This document shows positions 9,558 to 18,416 of a DNA stretch of 62,556 nucleotides, piece by piece. This DNA is from Acinetobacter rongchengensis (GTDB lineage Bacteria; Pseudomonadota; Gammaproteobacteria; Pseudomonadales; Moraxellaceae). The position numbers and the translations under genes were made by a program. The stretch lies in the NCBI RefSeq assembly GCF_003611475.1, contig NZ_RAXT01000019.1, positions 1 to 62,556 on the forward strand, given 5' to 3'. The notes under the pieces were generated by a model, which did no database searches, had not been told where the DNA came from, and saw only the letters and a list, made by a program, of their open reading frames with translations. Position 1 is the stretch's first letter. Each line of letters begins with the position of its first letter.

Positions 9558-10337
9558 CTATGTATATAAAACAAAACCATCACCACGGCAAAAACTCGCC
9601 AATGTTAAACCAGATTGCTTTGCCATATTGATCGCCATACTGGTTGGCGCTGAAATACATGCCAATAAGCCAATATTCAGTTGTGCGCATTTCCGAATCA
9701 ACTCATAACTTGCACGACTGGTCATGACCACAAAACCCAGACTGACATCATACTGATTTTCAGAAATAAAACCCAAGAGTTTGTCTAAAGCATTGTGTCT
9801 ACCGACATCTTCAAATAAGGCAATAATTTCGCCACCTTCTACCCACGCAGCAGCATGTGCTCCACCTGTGACTTGAGTGATTTTCTGCCGAATATTCAAT
9901 TGAGAAATTGCTTTGGGAATTTGAGTCAACCATATCTCAGAGAGTTGTGTGGTGATTTGAGGCAAATCCAAATGAAGTTGCTGTAGGCTTTCAATTCCAC
10001 ATACACCACAACCTGTACGTCCGATCATCATTCGACGATGTTGTTTCAGTGCCATGAAAGCTCGGGCTGAAATGGTCATTTCAACTTGAATACCCAATTC
10101 TGTTTCTTGTATTTCAAGAGAATAAAGTTCTTTCAAATTACTCAAAATACCTTCAGACAGGCTAAAACCTTTGGCAAAAACTGCAATATCTGCTGGGGTT
10201 GCCATCATCACAGCATGTGAAATTCCATTATAAACCAGTGCAATAGGATATTCTTGTACCACAAAATCTGACTGTTCAACAGTTGTATTCTGATTTAAAC
10301 GCTGGATATCAACGCTTTCATATCCCTGAGAATTCAA
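9558..10337 (-). CDS. fdhD: Formate dehydrogenase accessory sulfurtransferase FdhD
   Basis: Transfers sulfur to the molybdenum cofactor of formate-dehydrogenase-type enzymes, which need a terminal sulfido ligand. The 259-residue protein has the conserved GRTGCGVCGIESL with the CxxC that carries the persulfide, then TGGAHAAAWV, EDVGRHNALDKL and the nucleotide-binding-like TSRASYELI. The start is a TTG at 10337 with GGGAG upstream; no ATG is available nearby. It lies 129 bp after the FdhF/YdeP-family gene on the same strand, which is its likely client. Confidence 0.92.
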   Translation of the reverse strand: MNSQGYESVDIQRLNQNTTVEQSDFVVQEYPIALVYNGISHAVMMATPADIAVFAKGFSLSEGILSNLKELYSLEIQETELGIQVEMTISARAFMALKQHRRMMIGRTGCGVCGIESLQQLHLDLPQITTQLSEIWLTQIPKAISQLNIRQKITQVTGGAHAAAWVEGGEIIALFEDVGRHNALDKLLGFISENQYDVSLGFVVMTSRASYELIRKCAQLNIGLLACISAPTSMAINMAKQSGLTLASFCRGDGFVLYT

Positions 10338-10466
10338 CCTCTACTCCCTCATATTCACTTTCGCTATAATCCCTATAAACATCTGAAAAGCATCATTTGT
10401 TTAGAATGGCACTCTATAATCAAGTACCATTCTATAAAGCAATACAATGTTTACAACCTGTACACT

Positions 10467-12878
10467 TTATCCTGCTCTATTCACAATTTGATTAGCATCT
10501 TCAGGATCTACGGCTTCTGCCAAATTGAAATGTTCAGGTGCTTGCCCTGCATGCAAAATCACAGGTACACTTTTCGATGCAGGAATTTTTGCATATTTAT
10601 CATGGCTACTGAGTGCTACCAACGGATTAGTTTCAGGATAATACGCAGCTAAACTCCCTCTAGGAATGTTATACGGCACAATACGGAAACTGTGAACGAT
10701 ACGTTTCACCCCATCAGAATAAATACTTTCGATATCTACCCATTGATCTGCAACAAAACCAGCCGCAGCAATATCTTCAGCATTCATAAACAAGACACGG
10801 CGCTGACCGAAGACCCCTCTATAACGATCATCTAATCCATACAAAGTCGTGTTGTACTGGTCATGTGAGCGTGTCGTCATCAAGGTATAGACTTTTGCAC
10901 CAGTGTATTGTTCAGCATATTTATTTTCTTTATCCGTATAGACTTCCGCCAATGGGGTAATTAAAAATTGTGCCTTACCCACTGGGGTATTCCACACATG
11001 TTGATTGGCAGGATGTTCTAAGTGGAAACCGCCTGGCTGATAAACACGTGCATTAAAATCATGGAACTCATCAAAAACTTGTTCAATCGAATCACGAATG
11101 CGGTCATAACTCTCCACATACCATTTCCATTTAATATCACTGTTGGGCAAGACTGCTGTAGCCATACGTGCCACAATATCAGGCTCTGATAATAAATCAT
11201 TGGAAATTGGTTCATTACGTCCAGCAGAAAGATGCACATTACTCATTGAATCTTCAACACTAACAGCCTGTACACCATGTAGCTGCTTATCAATTTCGGT
11301 ACGACCTAAGCACGGTAAAATGAGTGCTTCTTTACCACAGACCAAATGACTACGATTCAGTTTCGTTGCAATGTGTACTGTTAAATTACAACGACGTAAT
11401 CCTTCTTGTGTGTATGGTGTATCAGGGGTTGCAACGGCAAAATTACCACCTAAACCGATAAAAACTTTTACATTCCCCTCATACATCGCTTTGATGGTAT
11501 CGACCACCCCAAAACCATGATGACGTGGTGATTTGATTCCAAAGACACGATCAATATTGTCAAGTAATTTAGCACTTGGTAATTCATTAATTCCCATAGT
11601 CCGATCACCTTGTACATTACTATGTCCACGAATCGGTGCTAAACCTGCCCCAGGTCGACCTATATGTCCTCTTGCTAACATTAAGTTTGCGAGCATATGT
11701 ACATTTGCAGTACCATGACGATGCTGTGTAATCCCCATGCCCCAACAGAAAATTGCAGTTTTGGCATCTAGATACAGCTTAGCTAAAGATTCTAAATGCT
11801 CAGGTGAAAGACCTGTATGTGCATGAATATCAGGCCATGCAGTACGGTCAATCTCTTCGATCATGGCATCAAAACCAACAGTGTTCATTTCAATAAATGA
11901 ACGGTCAAAGACACTTTTCTTGCCCGCAGCAAGTGCTTGTATATCCCATTCACGTAGATGTTTTAACATCCCGAACATGAGCGCATAGTCACCGCCTACT
12001 TTCGGCTGGAAATAATAACGACTTATTGGTGTACTGCCATTGGTCATCATTTCAACAGGTGCCTGAGGATCTTGGAAGCGTTCTAATCCACGTTCTTTTA
12101 ATGGGTTAATCGCAACAATATTGCCACCACAACGAGAAACTTCACGTAAAGTTCCCAACATGCGTGGATGATTGGTTCCTGGATTATGCCCAAAACTGAA
12201 AATCGCATCAGCGATATCAAAATCGTCTAAGGTCACCGTCCCCTTACCGAGACCAATCGAGTCGAGTAAACCGACACTGGTGGTTTCATGGCACATATTT
12301 GAACAATCAGGGAAGTTATTGGTTCCATATTCACGAACAAAGAGTTGGTAAAGGAAAGCAGCTTCATTACTGGTACGACCAGAGGTATAAAATGCGGCTT
12401 GATTTGGATCATCCAAAGCTTGCAAATGTTTAGCAATCAGCTTAAAAGCATCATCCCATGAAATTGGCGTATATTTATCCGATACAGGGTCATAGCGCAT
12501 TGGGTCAGTCAAACGACCTGAATCCTCGAGGAAGAAATCGCTTTGTTCAGACAACCAACTGACCGTATGTGTGGCAAAAAATTCTGGGGTTACTCGTTTT
12601 GAGGTTGCCTCGAATGCAACAGCTTTGGCACCGTTTTCACAAAAGTTAAAGGCATGTGCATCTTTTTTTTCAGGCCATGCACAGCCGGGACAATCAAACC
12701 CAGTCGGTTGGTTAATATTGAGGAGTGTAATCGCCCCTTTTTTAAATACTTCTTGTCGTTTTAAATTTCTTGCAACACTTAATAAAGCGCCCCAACCACC
12801 AGCAGGATGCGTATAAGGTTCTATTCGTGCATAACTTGGCTGATCATCGTTATGCTTTTGATCCTCAACATTTTCCAT
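10467..12878 (-). CDS. FdhF/YdeP-family molybdopterin oxidoreductase
   Basis: An 803-residue molybdopterin enzyme of the FdhF/YdeP family. Visible features are FDCPGCAWPE (Cys63, Cys66) near the N-terminus, typical of this family, then YTSGRTSNEAAFLYQL, NFPDCSNMCHETT, FGHNPGTNHPRML, GMGITQHRHGTANVHML and a C-terminal molybdopterin-dinucleotide domain (TTRSHDQYNTTLYGL). The family is annotated as putative formate dehydrogenase, but the substrate of YdeP-like enzymes is not settled. There is no selenocysteine codon in frame and no beta or gamma subunit nearby, so it may act as a soluble cytoplasmic enzyme. No Tat signal is seen. The ATG has an upstream GAGGG. It is divergent from moaA. Confidence 0.88.
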   Translation of the reverse strand: MENVEDQKHNDDQPSYARIEPYTHPAGGWGALLSVARNLKRQEVFKKGAITLLNINQPTGFDCPGCAWPEKKDAHAFNFCENGAKAVAFEATSKRVTPEFFATHTVSWLSEQSDFFLEDSGRLTDPMRYDPVSDKYTPISWDDAFKLIAKHLQALDDPNQAAFYTSGRTSNEAAFLYQLFVREYGTNNFPDCSNMCHETTSVGLLDSIGLGKGTVTLDDFDIADAIFSFGHNPGTNHPRMLGTLREVSRCGGNIVAINPLKERGLERFQDPQAPVEMMTNGSTPISRYYFQPKVGGDYALMFGMLKHLREWDIQALAAGKKSVFDRSFIEMNTVGFDAMIEEIDRTAWPDIHAHTGLSPEHLESLAKLYLDAKTAIFCWGMGITQHRHGTANVHMLANLMLARGHIGRPGAGLAPIRGHSNVQGDRTMGINELPSAKLLDNIDRVFGIKSPRHHGFGVVDTIKAMYEGNVKVFIGLGGNFAVATPDTPYTQEGLRRCNLTVHIATKLNRSHLVCGKEALILPCLGRTEIDKQLHGVQAVSVEDSMSNVHLSAGRNEPISNDLLSEPDIVARMATAVLPNSDIKWKWYVESYDRIRDSIEQVFDEFHDFNARVYQPGGFHLEHPANQHVWNTPVGKAQFLITPLAEVYTDKENKYAEQYTGAKVYTLMTTRSHDQYNTTLYGLDDRYRGVFGQRRVLFMNAEDIAAAGFVADQWVDIESIYSDGVKRIVHSFRIVPYNIPRGSLAAYYPETNPLVALSSHDKYAKIPASKSVPVILHAGQAPEHFNLAEAVDPEDANQIVNRAG

Positions 12879-13305
12879 ATTCCAGCCCTCTGCGTCCGTT
12901 TTTCCATAAAAAGATGCTTATTACTTTACTTAATATAACTTACTTCATTGTTCAAAATAGGTTGCAATAACAATTAAAAAACATATGTATAAATCACATA
13001 ATTAAACCATCATTTAAATTATTCAACGTTGTTTTATTGCAACTTTTTAAAAAAATATCAGTTTTATTTTTTTAATATCCTCTCTTTTTTACGAGATTTC
13101 AATCGTCAATTTATAATGAGTTATAATGAGAATTGTATCTTAAAATAGCCATTTAGACTGGCTTTTGAATTTGCATAACAACATAAAAAACAAGAATCCA
13201 AGGGTACACAAAAACTAAATTGTTGAAGTTGATATTTAAAATAAAACGACTCATACTGCTTTATAAATGATCTTATCCTGTGATTAAACAAGGTTAATTA
13301 CGACT
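12879..13305. other. Intergenic region between the divergent molybdoenzyme and moaA
   Basis: About 430 AT-rich bases that must hold the promoters of both divergent transcripts. A direct repeat of TATAATGAG occurs at about 13112-13131, and each copy could serve as a -10 element for moaA. I looked for the Moco RNA motif and for a ModE-type CGTTATAT inverted pair and could not support either. Confidence 0.45.
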
Positions 13306-14337
13306 ATGGACGGCTCGACTAAAACATTAGCAACACCCGTAAAAATGCCGCTAGTCACCAATGCATCAACGCAGTTGGTCGATCAATTTGGTCGCCATAA
13401 ACATAAACTCAGAATATCTCTCACGGATCGTTGTAATTTTCGTTGCAGTTATTGCATGCCAGATAAACCAGAGTGGCTCGCTAAAAAAGATATTTTAAGC
13501 TTTGAAGAATTATTAAAATTTTGTGAAATTATGGTGCATTTGGGCATCCAACATATTCGTTTGACAGGCGGTGAACCGTTGATGCGTCAAGGTGTTGTGA
13601 ACTTTATTCATGATTTGAATCGATTCAAAGCACATGGCTTACAACGTATTTCCATGACAAGCAATGCCTTCTATTTAAAAAAGTATGCGCACGCTTTGCA
13701 ACAAGCGGGTTTAGATGACCTCAATATTAGTTTAGATAGTATTCATCCTGATACATTTAAAAGTATGACCAAACGCCCACTCGAACCTGTACTACAAGGG
13801 ATTGCTGAGGCACTGCATGTCGGCATTCCGATTAAATTAAACTGTGTTTTAGTTGCAGGCAAAAATGATCATGAAATTGTTGAACTCACTCAATGGGCAT
13901 ATGAGCAAAATATAGAATTACGCTTTATTGAATATATGCCGTTAGACCAACCTCTGCACTGGCAGCCTGAAAAAGTAATTATTGAAGATCAAATTATTCA
14001 AAAACTTACAGCACATTTTCAGATAAAAAAACAACAAAGACAGCATGATCCTGCAACAATTTACCGTCTCAACAATGATTACAAATTAGGCATCATTTCG
14101 ACCATCAGTAAACCTTTTTGCCAAACTTGCGATCGTTTGCGCTTAACAGCAACAGGTGAATTATTCACTTGTTTATTTGCAAATGCTGGTACACCGTTAC
14201 GTGATTTACTTCAGAAAAATGATTTATCTTCACTAACAACGACGATTATGGATGCTGTGTGGCATAAAAAAGCTGGATTCATTGCACATCAACAAGCGCC
14301 GATACGTAAAATTAGTATGCATGCCATTGGGGGATGA
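13306..14337 (+). CDS. moaA: GTP 3',8-cyclase MoaA
   Basis: Radical-SAM enzyme that converts GTP to the cyclic precursor in the first step of molybdenum cofactor synthesis. The N-terminal cluster motif is Cys43-x3-Cys47-x2-Cys50 in DRCNFRCSYCMP, followed by LTGGEPLMR. The C-terminal second cluster is CQTCDRLRLT...LFTC, and the protein ends in the Gly-Gly required for activity (HAIGG). At 343 residues it is of normal length with a somewhat long N-terminal lead. It is the first of six co-directional Moco genes (moaA, moaCB, moeA, mobA, moaD, moaE), with gaps suggesting more than one promoter. Confidence 0.95.
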   Translation: MDGSTKTLATPVKMPLVTNASTQLVDQFGRHKHKLRISLTDRCNFRCSYCMPDKPEWLAKKDILSFEELLKFCEIMVHLGIQHIRLTGGEPLMRQGVVNFIHDLNRFKAHGLQRISMTSNAFYLKKYAHALQQAGLDDLNISLDSIHPDTFKSMTKRPLEPVLQGIAEALHVGIPIKLNCVLVAGKNDHEIVELTQWAYEQNIELRFIEYMPLDQPLHWQPEKVIIEDQIIQKLTAHFQIKKQQRQHDPATIYRLNNDYKLGIISTISKPFCQTCDRLRLTATGELFTCLFANAGTPLRDLLQKNDLSSLTTTIMDAVWHKKAGFIAHQQAPIRKISMHAIGG

Positions 14338-14476
14338 TTTTAAATATTGTCGGGCACTTCAGCTGTCACTAGATTTATTTTTGTGTTATCTAAATAAGTA
14401 ATAATTTTTTCTCCTGATCAAACAGTCTGACTTAGGCAATACTGAAGATCTGTATTTTAATTTTTCGGAAAATTCT

Positions 14477-15400
14477 ATGAAAAATGTTGGCATGAAGCCA
14501 GAAAGCTATCGAGTTGCAACCGCAACTTCTGAACTGCTTGCACCAGCGCATTGTTTACAACTTCTTGCAGATGGCAATACTGAAAAAGGTGACGCCCTGA
14601 AAACAGCACGAATTGCTGGAATCATGGCTGCAAAACGTACCGATGAACTGATCCCCCTGTGCCATCCTTTACCGATTTACCGTGCCGATGTTGATTTTGA
14701 ATTACTCGCTGACCGAGTCATTATTCAAGCGACTGTTGAAACCATTGCACCAACAGGTGTGGAAATGGAAGCATTAACTGCGGCTAGTCTTGCTGCACTC
14801 ACGATTTATGACATGCTTAAACCGCATTGCGAACCGCATGAATTGATTATTCAACAATGTAAATTAGACCTGAAAAAAGGCGGAAAATCGCATTATAAAC
14901 GCCATTTACGCCAACCCGTTTCAGCAGCAGTATTGGTACTCTCTGACACTGTTGCAGCAGGTCGAAAACCAGATACAGCAGGCCGTTCAGTCGTAGATAC
15001 TTTGACCGAAGCAGGTTTTGACCCGATTCATTATCAAATTTTGCCTGACGAAGCAGATCAATTAAAAGAATTGGTTTTAAAATTAACACAATCCTATGCT
15101 TGCGTGATTACGGTGGGTGGAACAGGTATTGGTAAACGAGATATTACTGTCGATACTTTACAGCCTTTACTTGAACGTGAGTTAAATGGCTTGATGGAAG
15201 CAGCACGTGCATTTGGACAAAAGCGCACACCATATGCAGCGATGTCTCGTGGTGTTGCAGGCTTTATCGATCGTTCATTGGTGATTACTCTACCGGGCAG
15301 TCGTGGTGGTGCAAGTGAATCGATGGCAGCTATTTTACCTGCTTTAGTGCATATCTTTGATGTATGCCGAGATCTGCCACATCCCGGAGGTTATGAATGA
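14477..15400 (+). CDS. moaCB: Fused MoaC-MoaB molybdenum cofactor protein
   Basis: One frame of 307 residues carries two Moco functions. Residues about 1-150 are MoaC, cyclic pyranopterin monophosphate synthase (KTARIAGIMAAKRTDELIPLCHPLPI; APTGVEMEALTAAS; DLKKGGKSHY). Residues about 155-307 are MoaB/MogA-like, which adenylylates molybdopterin (VLVLSDTVAAGRKPDTAG; VGGTGIGKRDITVDTL; PGSRGGASESM). The linker is short (KRHLRQPVSAA). Such bifunctional MoaC/MoaB proteins are known in other bacteria. The stop overlaps the moeA start (ATGA), so translation is coupled. Confidence 0.93.
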   Translation: MKNVGMKPESYRVATATSELLAPAHCLQLLADGNTEKGDALKTARIAGIMAAKRTDELIPLCHPLPIYRADVDFELLADRVIIQATVETIAPTGVEMEALTAASLAALTIYDMLKPHCEPHELIIQQCKLDLKKGGKSHYKRHLRQPVSAAVLVLSDTVAAGRKPDTAGRSVVDTLTEAGFDPIHYQILPDEADQLKELVLKLTQSYACVITVGGTGIGKRDITVDTLQPLLERELNGLMEAARAFGQKRTPYAAMSRGVAGFIDRSLVITLPGSRGGASESMAAILPALVHIFDVCRDLPHPGGYE

Positions 15401-16611
15401 GTTGTTCAGGTATCGGCTTAATTACACTTAATCAAGCTTTAGCACATTACAGTTCAGTCAAAACACTCAAACCTATGACTGTACCGTTAATTCAAGCACA
15501 TCAGCATGTTCTAGCCGCAGATGTACAATCAGCGGTTTCACTCCCATTGTTTACTCAAAGCGCAGTAGATGGATATGCACTCAGAAGTGAAGATTTACTC
15601 GCTGGGATTACTAAGTTTGAACTGGTTGGAGAAATTCGTGCAGGCATAGCTGAGCATGTAGAAATTCAAACAGGTCAAATGGTTCGTATTTTTACAGGTG
15701 GAAAACTTCCAGATTCAGCAGATACTGTTGCACGACAAGAGATTATTACACGTACTGAAAATTTAGCCATTTTAAATCAGCCTTTAGAAAAAGGGACGGA
15801 CATTCGTTATCAAGGCGAAGAGCTCACAGTCGGTACAATCCTTGCAAATCAAGGTCAGCGTTTAAGCAGTGGTTTAATCGCAGCGTTGAGTATGGCAGGC
15901 GTGCAGGAAGTACAAGTTTATCAACAACCTAAAATTGCGGTTCTGATCACAGGGGATGAAGTTAGCACCCAATTGGATAATGAATCTAAAGTTTTTGATG
16001 CAAATGCACCGATGATTTTAACGTGGCTCAAAGAACAAGGCTTGAATGATATTCATTTAGAGCATGTGATTGATGATGAAAATATTCTCACTCAAGCATT
16101 ATCCAATGCCATGAATCACTATGATCTCGTCATTACCACAGGTGGTGTTTCTGTCGGGGATTATGATCTGATTCGCCCTGTATCTATGGCTTTAGGCGCG
16201 AAAGAAATCTTTTGGCAAGTTGCACAAAAACCGGGTAAACCGCTCTATTTTGCTGAATATCAAAAAGAACATCACCATGCCTATTTACTGGGCTTACCGG
16301 GTAATCCTGCCGCAGTTCTTACCTGTCTTGCGGTGCATGTTTCGACATTATTGGCGACATTGCAAGGTAGCCACTCACCGATGCCTGCATGGAAAAAAGC
16401 TCGCCTCACAGACAGTGTAAAACAAGACAGTCGTGAACAACTATTACGTATGGTTGTGAATGTGAATGATTATGGCCAATTGACTGTTTCAAAACTGGGT
16501 AAACAACAGTCACATATGCTCAGCAATTTAAACCAAGCCAATGTGATTGTTCGAATCCCTGCTCGATCAGATACGCCATTATTGGACTATGTCGATTTTA
16601 TTGCACTATAA
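15397..16611 (+). CDS. moeA: Molybdopterin molybdenumtransferase MoeA
   Basis: Inserts molybdate into adenylylated molybdopterin. The 404-residue protein shows the usual MoeA domains: LPLFTQSAVDGYAL (conserved DGYA), RIFTGGKLPDSADTV, the central MoaB/MogA-like domain with ITGDEVS and TTGGVSVGDYD, then QKPGKPLYFAEY and LLGLPGNPAAVL. GGAGG lies six bases before the ATG, inside the end of moaCB. It follows the MoaB part of the upstream fusion directly, so adenylyltransfer and metal insertion are made from one message. Confidence 0.93.
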   Translation: MSCSGIGLITLNQALAHYSSVKTLKPMTVPLIQAHQHVLAADVQSAVSLPLFTQSAVDGYALRSEDLLAGITKFELVGEIRAGIAEHVEIQTGQMVRIFTGGKLPDSADTVARQEIITRTENLAILNQPLEKGTDIRYQGEELTVGTILANQGQRLSSGLIAALSMAGVQEVQVYQQPKIAVLITGDEVSTQLDNESKVFDANAPMILTWLKEQGLNDIHLEHVIDDENILTQALSNAMNHYDLVITTGGVSVGDYDLIRPVSMALGAKEIFWQVAQKPGKPLYFAEYQKEHHHAYLLGLPGNPAAVLTCLAVHVSTLLATLQGSHSPMPAWKKARLTDSVKQDSREQLLRMVVNVNDYGQLTVSKLGKQQSHMLSNLNQANVIVRIPARSDTPLLDYVDFIAL

Positions 16612-16648
16612 GCGTCGATGAATAAGTACAGATCAATTGCTTCAAATG

Positions 16649-16720
16649 AAACCTTCTGCATTGCATTATTTGCGGTCATTATGAATGTTTTGCTTTATTT
16701 TAAAGCAAATGCAGAGGTTT
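16649..16720 (+). promoter_or_regulatory. Structured leader between moeA and mobA
   Basis: Two inverted repeats overlap. A perfect 9-bp hairpin TTTGCTTTA-TTT-TAAAGCAAA occupies 16689-16709. A longer-range pairing joins AAACCTTCTGCATT (16649-16662) to AATGCAGAGGTTT (16708-16720) with one bulged base. They share two bases, so they can be alternative or stacked folds. No T-run follows. It could be a terminator remnant of the upstream operon or a regulatory leader of mobA; this is inference only. Confidence 0.4.
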
Positions 16721-16763
16721 GAAAATTTAGCCTAGAGGGTCATCATACAAATATAAGGTCAAT

Positions 16764-17360
16764 ATGATGCAAAACTATCCCACAACAGCACTGGTCATTT
16801 TAGCAGGTGGGCAGGCTACACGAATGAATGGTCAAAATAAGCTCTTACAAAGCTTTGACAATGAAGTTCAGCTGTTAAAAATATATCAGGCTTTTCTAGG
16901 GCAAGTTGATGAAATATGGATCAATAGTCATCGAGACTATGAACGTTATCTAGAATTGATCTCGGACATTGGCTATTTCAAAGATGAGACAGAGGGTTTT
17001 TTAGGACCATTAATCGGCATGAAAAGTGCTTGGTCTTATGTCCAATCTGATTATGTTTTATTTATCCCATGCGATATTACCGAAATTCCACAAGATATAT
17101 TGCTGTATCTGCATCAAGCTTTAGAACAAAATCCGCTATCTTCCGTGGCTTATGTTTCTATCAACGGGCAAGCACTCTACCCTTTCTGCTTACTCAAACG
17201 TAGCAGTGTTGACACGCTCACTCAGCATCTACAACATCAACAATTGAGTTTAAGGCGATGTTTTGCAGAACTTGCGCCACAAGTTGTTAATATTCAGAAT
17301 CAGAATCTGAAATACCACAGCCTAAACTCTTTTGAGGAATTACAACACTATCAGAAATAA
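16764..17360 (+). CDS. mobA: Molybdenum cofactor guanylyltransferase MobA
   Basis: Adds GMP to Moco to make the dinucleotide form used by DMSO-reductase-family enzymes such as the formate-dehydrogenase-like protein in this block. The 198-residue protein has the nucleotide-binding start VILAGGQATRMNGQNKLLQSF, then GPLIGMKSAW and the metal-binding FIPCDITEIP region. AAGG lies about five bases before the first of two adjacent ATGs. It is separated from moeA by about 150 bp that contain inverted repeats. Confidence 0.9.
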   Translation: MMQNYPTTALVILAGGQATRMNGQNKLLQSFDNEVQLLKIYQAFLGQVDEIWINSHRDYERYLELISDIGYFKDETEGFLGPLIGMKSAWSYVQSDYVLFIPCDITEIPQDILLYLHQALEQNPLSSVAYVSINGQALYPFCLLKRSSVDTLTQHLQHQQLSLRRCFAELAPQVVNIQNQNLKYHSLNSFEELQHYQK

Positions 17361-17606
17361 TCCATTGAACATTAAACAGATAGAAGATCACTGCTTAAAA
17401 AATTCAATTGGGTCACAGGGCTATGTAAAAAATGGATGATCAAGTTATTTTACCAAACAAGATAAATAACAAGGTCACTTTCAGACATGTGCTTTTCAAT
17501 TTTTGATGATTAAATTGGATCGTGCTAAAGTGCATGAATACCTATTTAATATCAATAAATGACTTATCCTTTTAAAGTTTAAAACAGTTCCAATATAGAG
17601 GCAGAT

Positions 17607-17858
17607 ATGCAGGAAATTAATATAAAAGTTGAATCTTATGGTGCAATTGAAAAACACCTACCTGCTGACCTGAGCTTAAGTTGTGCACCCAATAGTTTGG
17701 TTGTTGATGTATTAGCGCAAATTAAGCAACAATATCCTTCAGTTTCTGAGATGATAGAACGCTGTGCCTGTGCAATCGGTGAAGATATTATTTCCCGCCA
17801 AAGTATCTTAGAAAAAGACAGTACCTTAGTTTTACTCTCACCTGTTGCAGGAGGTTAA
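17607..17858 (+). CDS. moaD: Molybdopterin synthase small subunit MoaD
   Basis: Ubiquitin-like sulfur carrier of 83 residues that ends in the required Gly-Gly (LVLLSPVAGG), where the thiocarboxylate is formed. It partners MoaE, encoded next; the moaE ribosome site AGGAGG lies inside its last codons and the two genes are separated by a single base. A GAGG five bases before the ATG supports the start. The 246-bp gap after mobA shows no reading frame and probably carries a promoter for moaDE. Confidence 0.92.
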   Translation: MQEINIKVESYGAIEKHLPADLSLSCAPNSLVVDVLAQIKQQYPSVSEMIERCACAIGEDIISRQSILEKDSTLVLLSPVAGG

Positions 17859-17859
17859 T

Positions 17860-18360
17860 ATGTTACAGTTTGCTCGCATCCAAGATACTGCACTCAATTT
17901 AGATCGTTTTGACACCATTCAAGCATTTCCAGAATGTGGTGGAACAGGTATTTTTATTGGCACTGTACGAAATCACCATGAAGGACGTTCAGTTCAGGCA
18001 CTTAAATATACAGCCTATGCACCCGTTGCAGAAAAGATGATTCGAGCGATTGAACAAGAAATACAAGAAAAATATAACATTCACTATGTCCGTGTTATTC
18101 ATCGTATTGGAACATTAGATATTGGCGATAAAGCCATTATTGCGATTGCCTACGCTCCCCATCGTAGGGAAGCATTTCAAGCTTGTGAAGAAGCTGTTGA
18201 ACGAGTGAAACATGAAGTTCCTGTATGGAAAGAAGAGTTTTATAGCGATGGAAGCAGCCAATATGTTGCAGGCTGTTGTATTCGCCAAGACTATGATCAC
18301 AACCATGATGAAAAGCATCACCATCATTCAGATGAAACTCATATTCATAGACATACATAA
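17860..18360 (+). CDS. moaE: Molybdopterin synthase large subunit MoaE with His-rich tail
   Basis: Catalytic subunit that converts cyclic pyranopterin monophosphate to molybdopterin using MoaD thiocarboxylate. Conserved stretches are GGTGIFIGTVRNHHEG, HRIGTLDIGDKA and APHRREAFQACEEAVERVKHEVPVWKEE with the catalytic lysines. An in-frame TTG at 17845 is available, but AGGAGG five bases before the ATG at 17860 fixes the start (166 residues). Beyond the normal end (about residue 145) there is a C-terminal tail with nine His in the last 21 residues (starting DHNHDEKHHHH), not part of the usual fold and possibly metal-binding. Confidence 0.92.
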   Translation: MLQFARIQDTALNLDRFDTIQAFPECGGTGIFIGTVRNHHEGRSVQALKYTAYAPVAEKMIRAIEQEIQEKYNIHYVRVIHRIGTLDIGDKAIIAIAYAPHRREAFQACEEAVERVKHEVPVWKEEFYSDGSSQYVAGCCIRQDYDHNHDEKHHHHSDETHIHRHT

Positions 18361-18416
18361 ATAATCTATGTTGAATCAAATATAGCGTTAATCTGAGTGG
18401 TATTTAAAAGACAGTT

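Noticed and set aside
13112..13131. ModE operator or Moco riboswitch before moaA
   Set aside because: Only a direct repeat of TATAATGAG is seen; no ModE inverted pair and no Moco-motif helices could be built.
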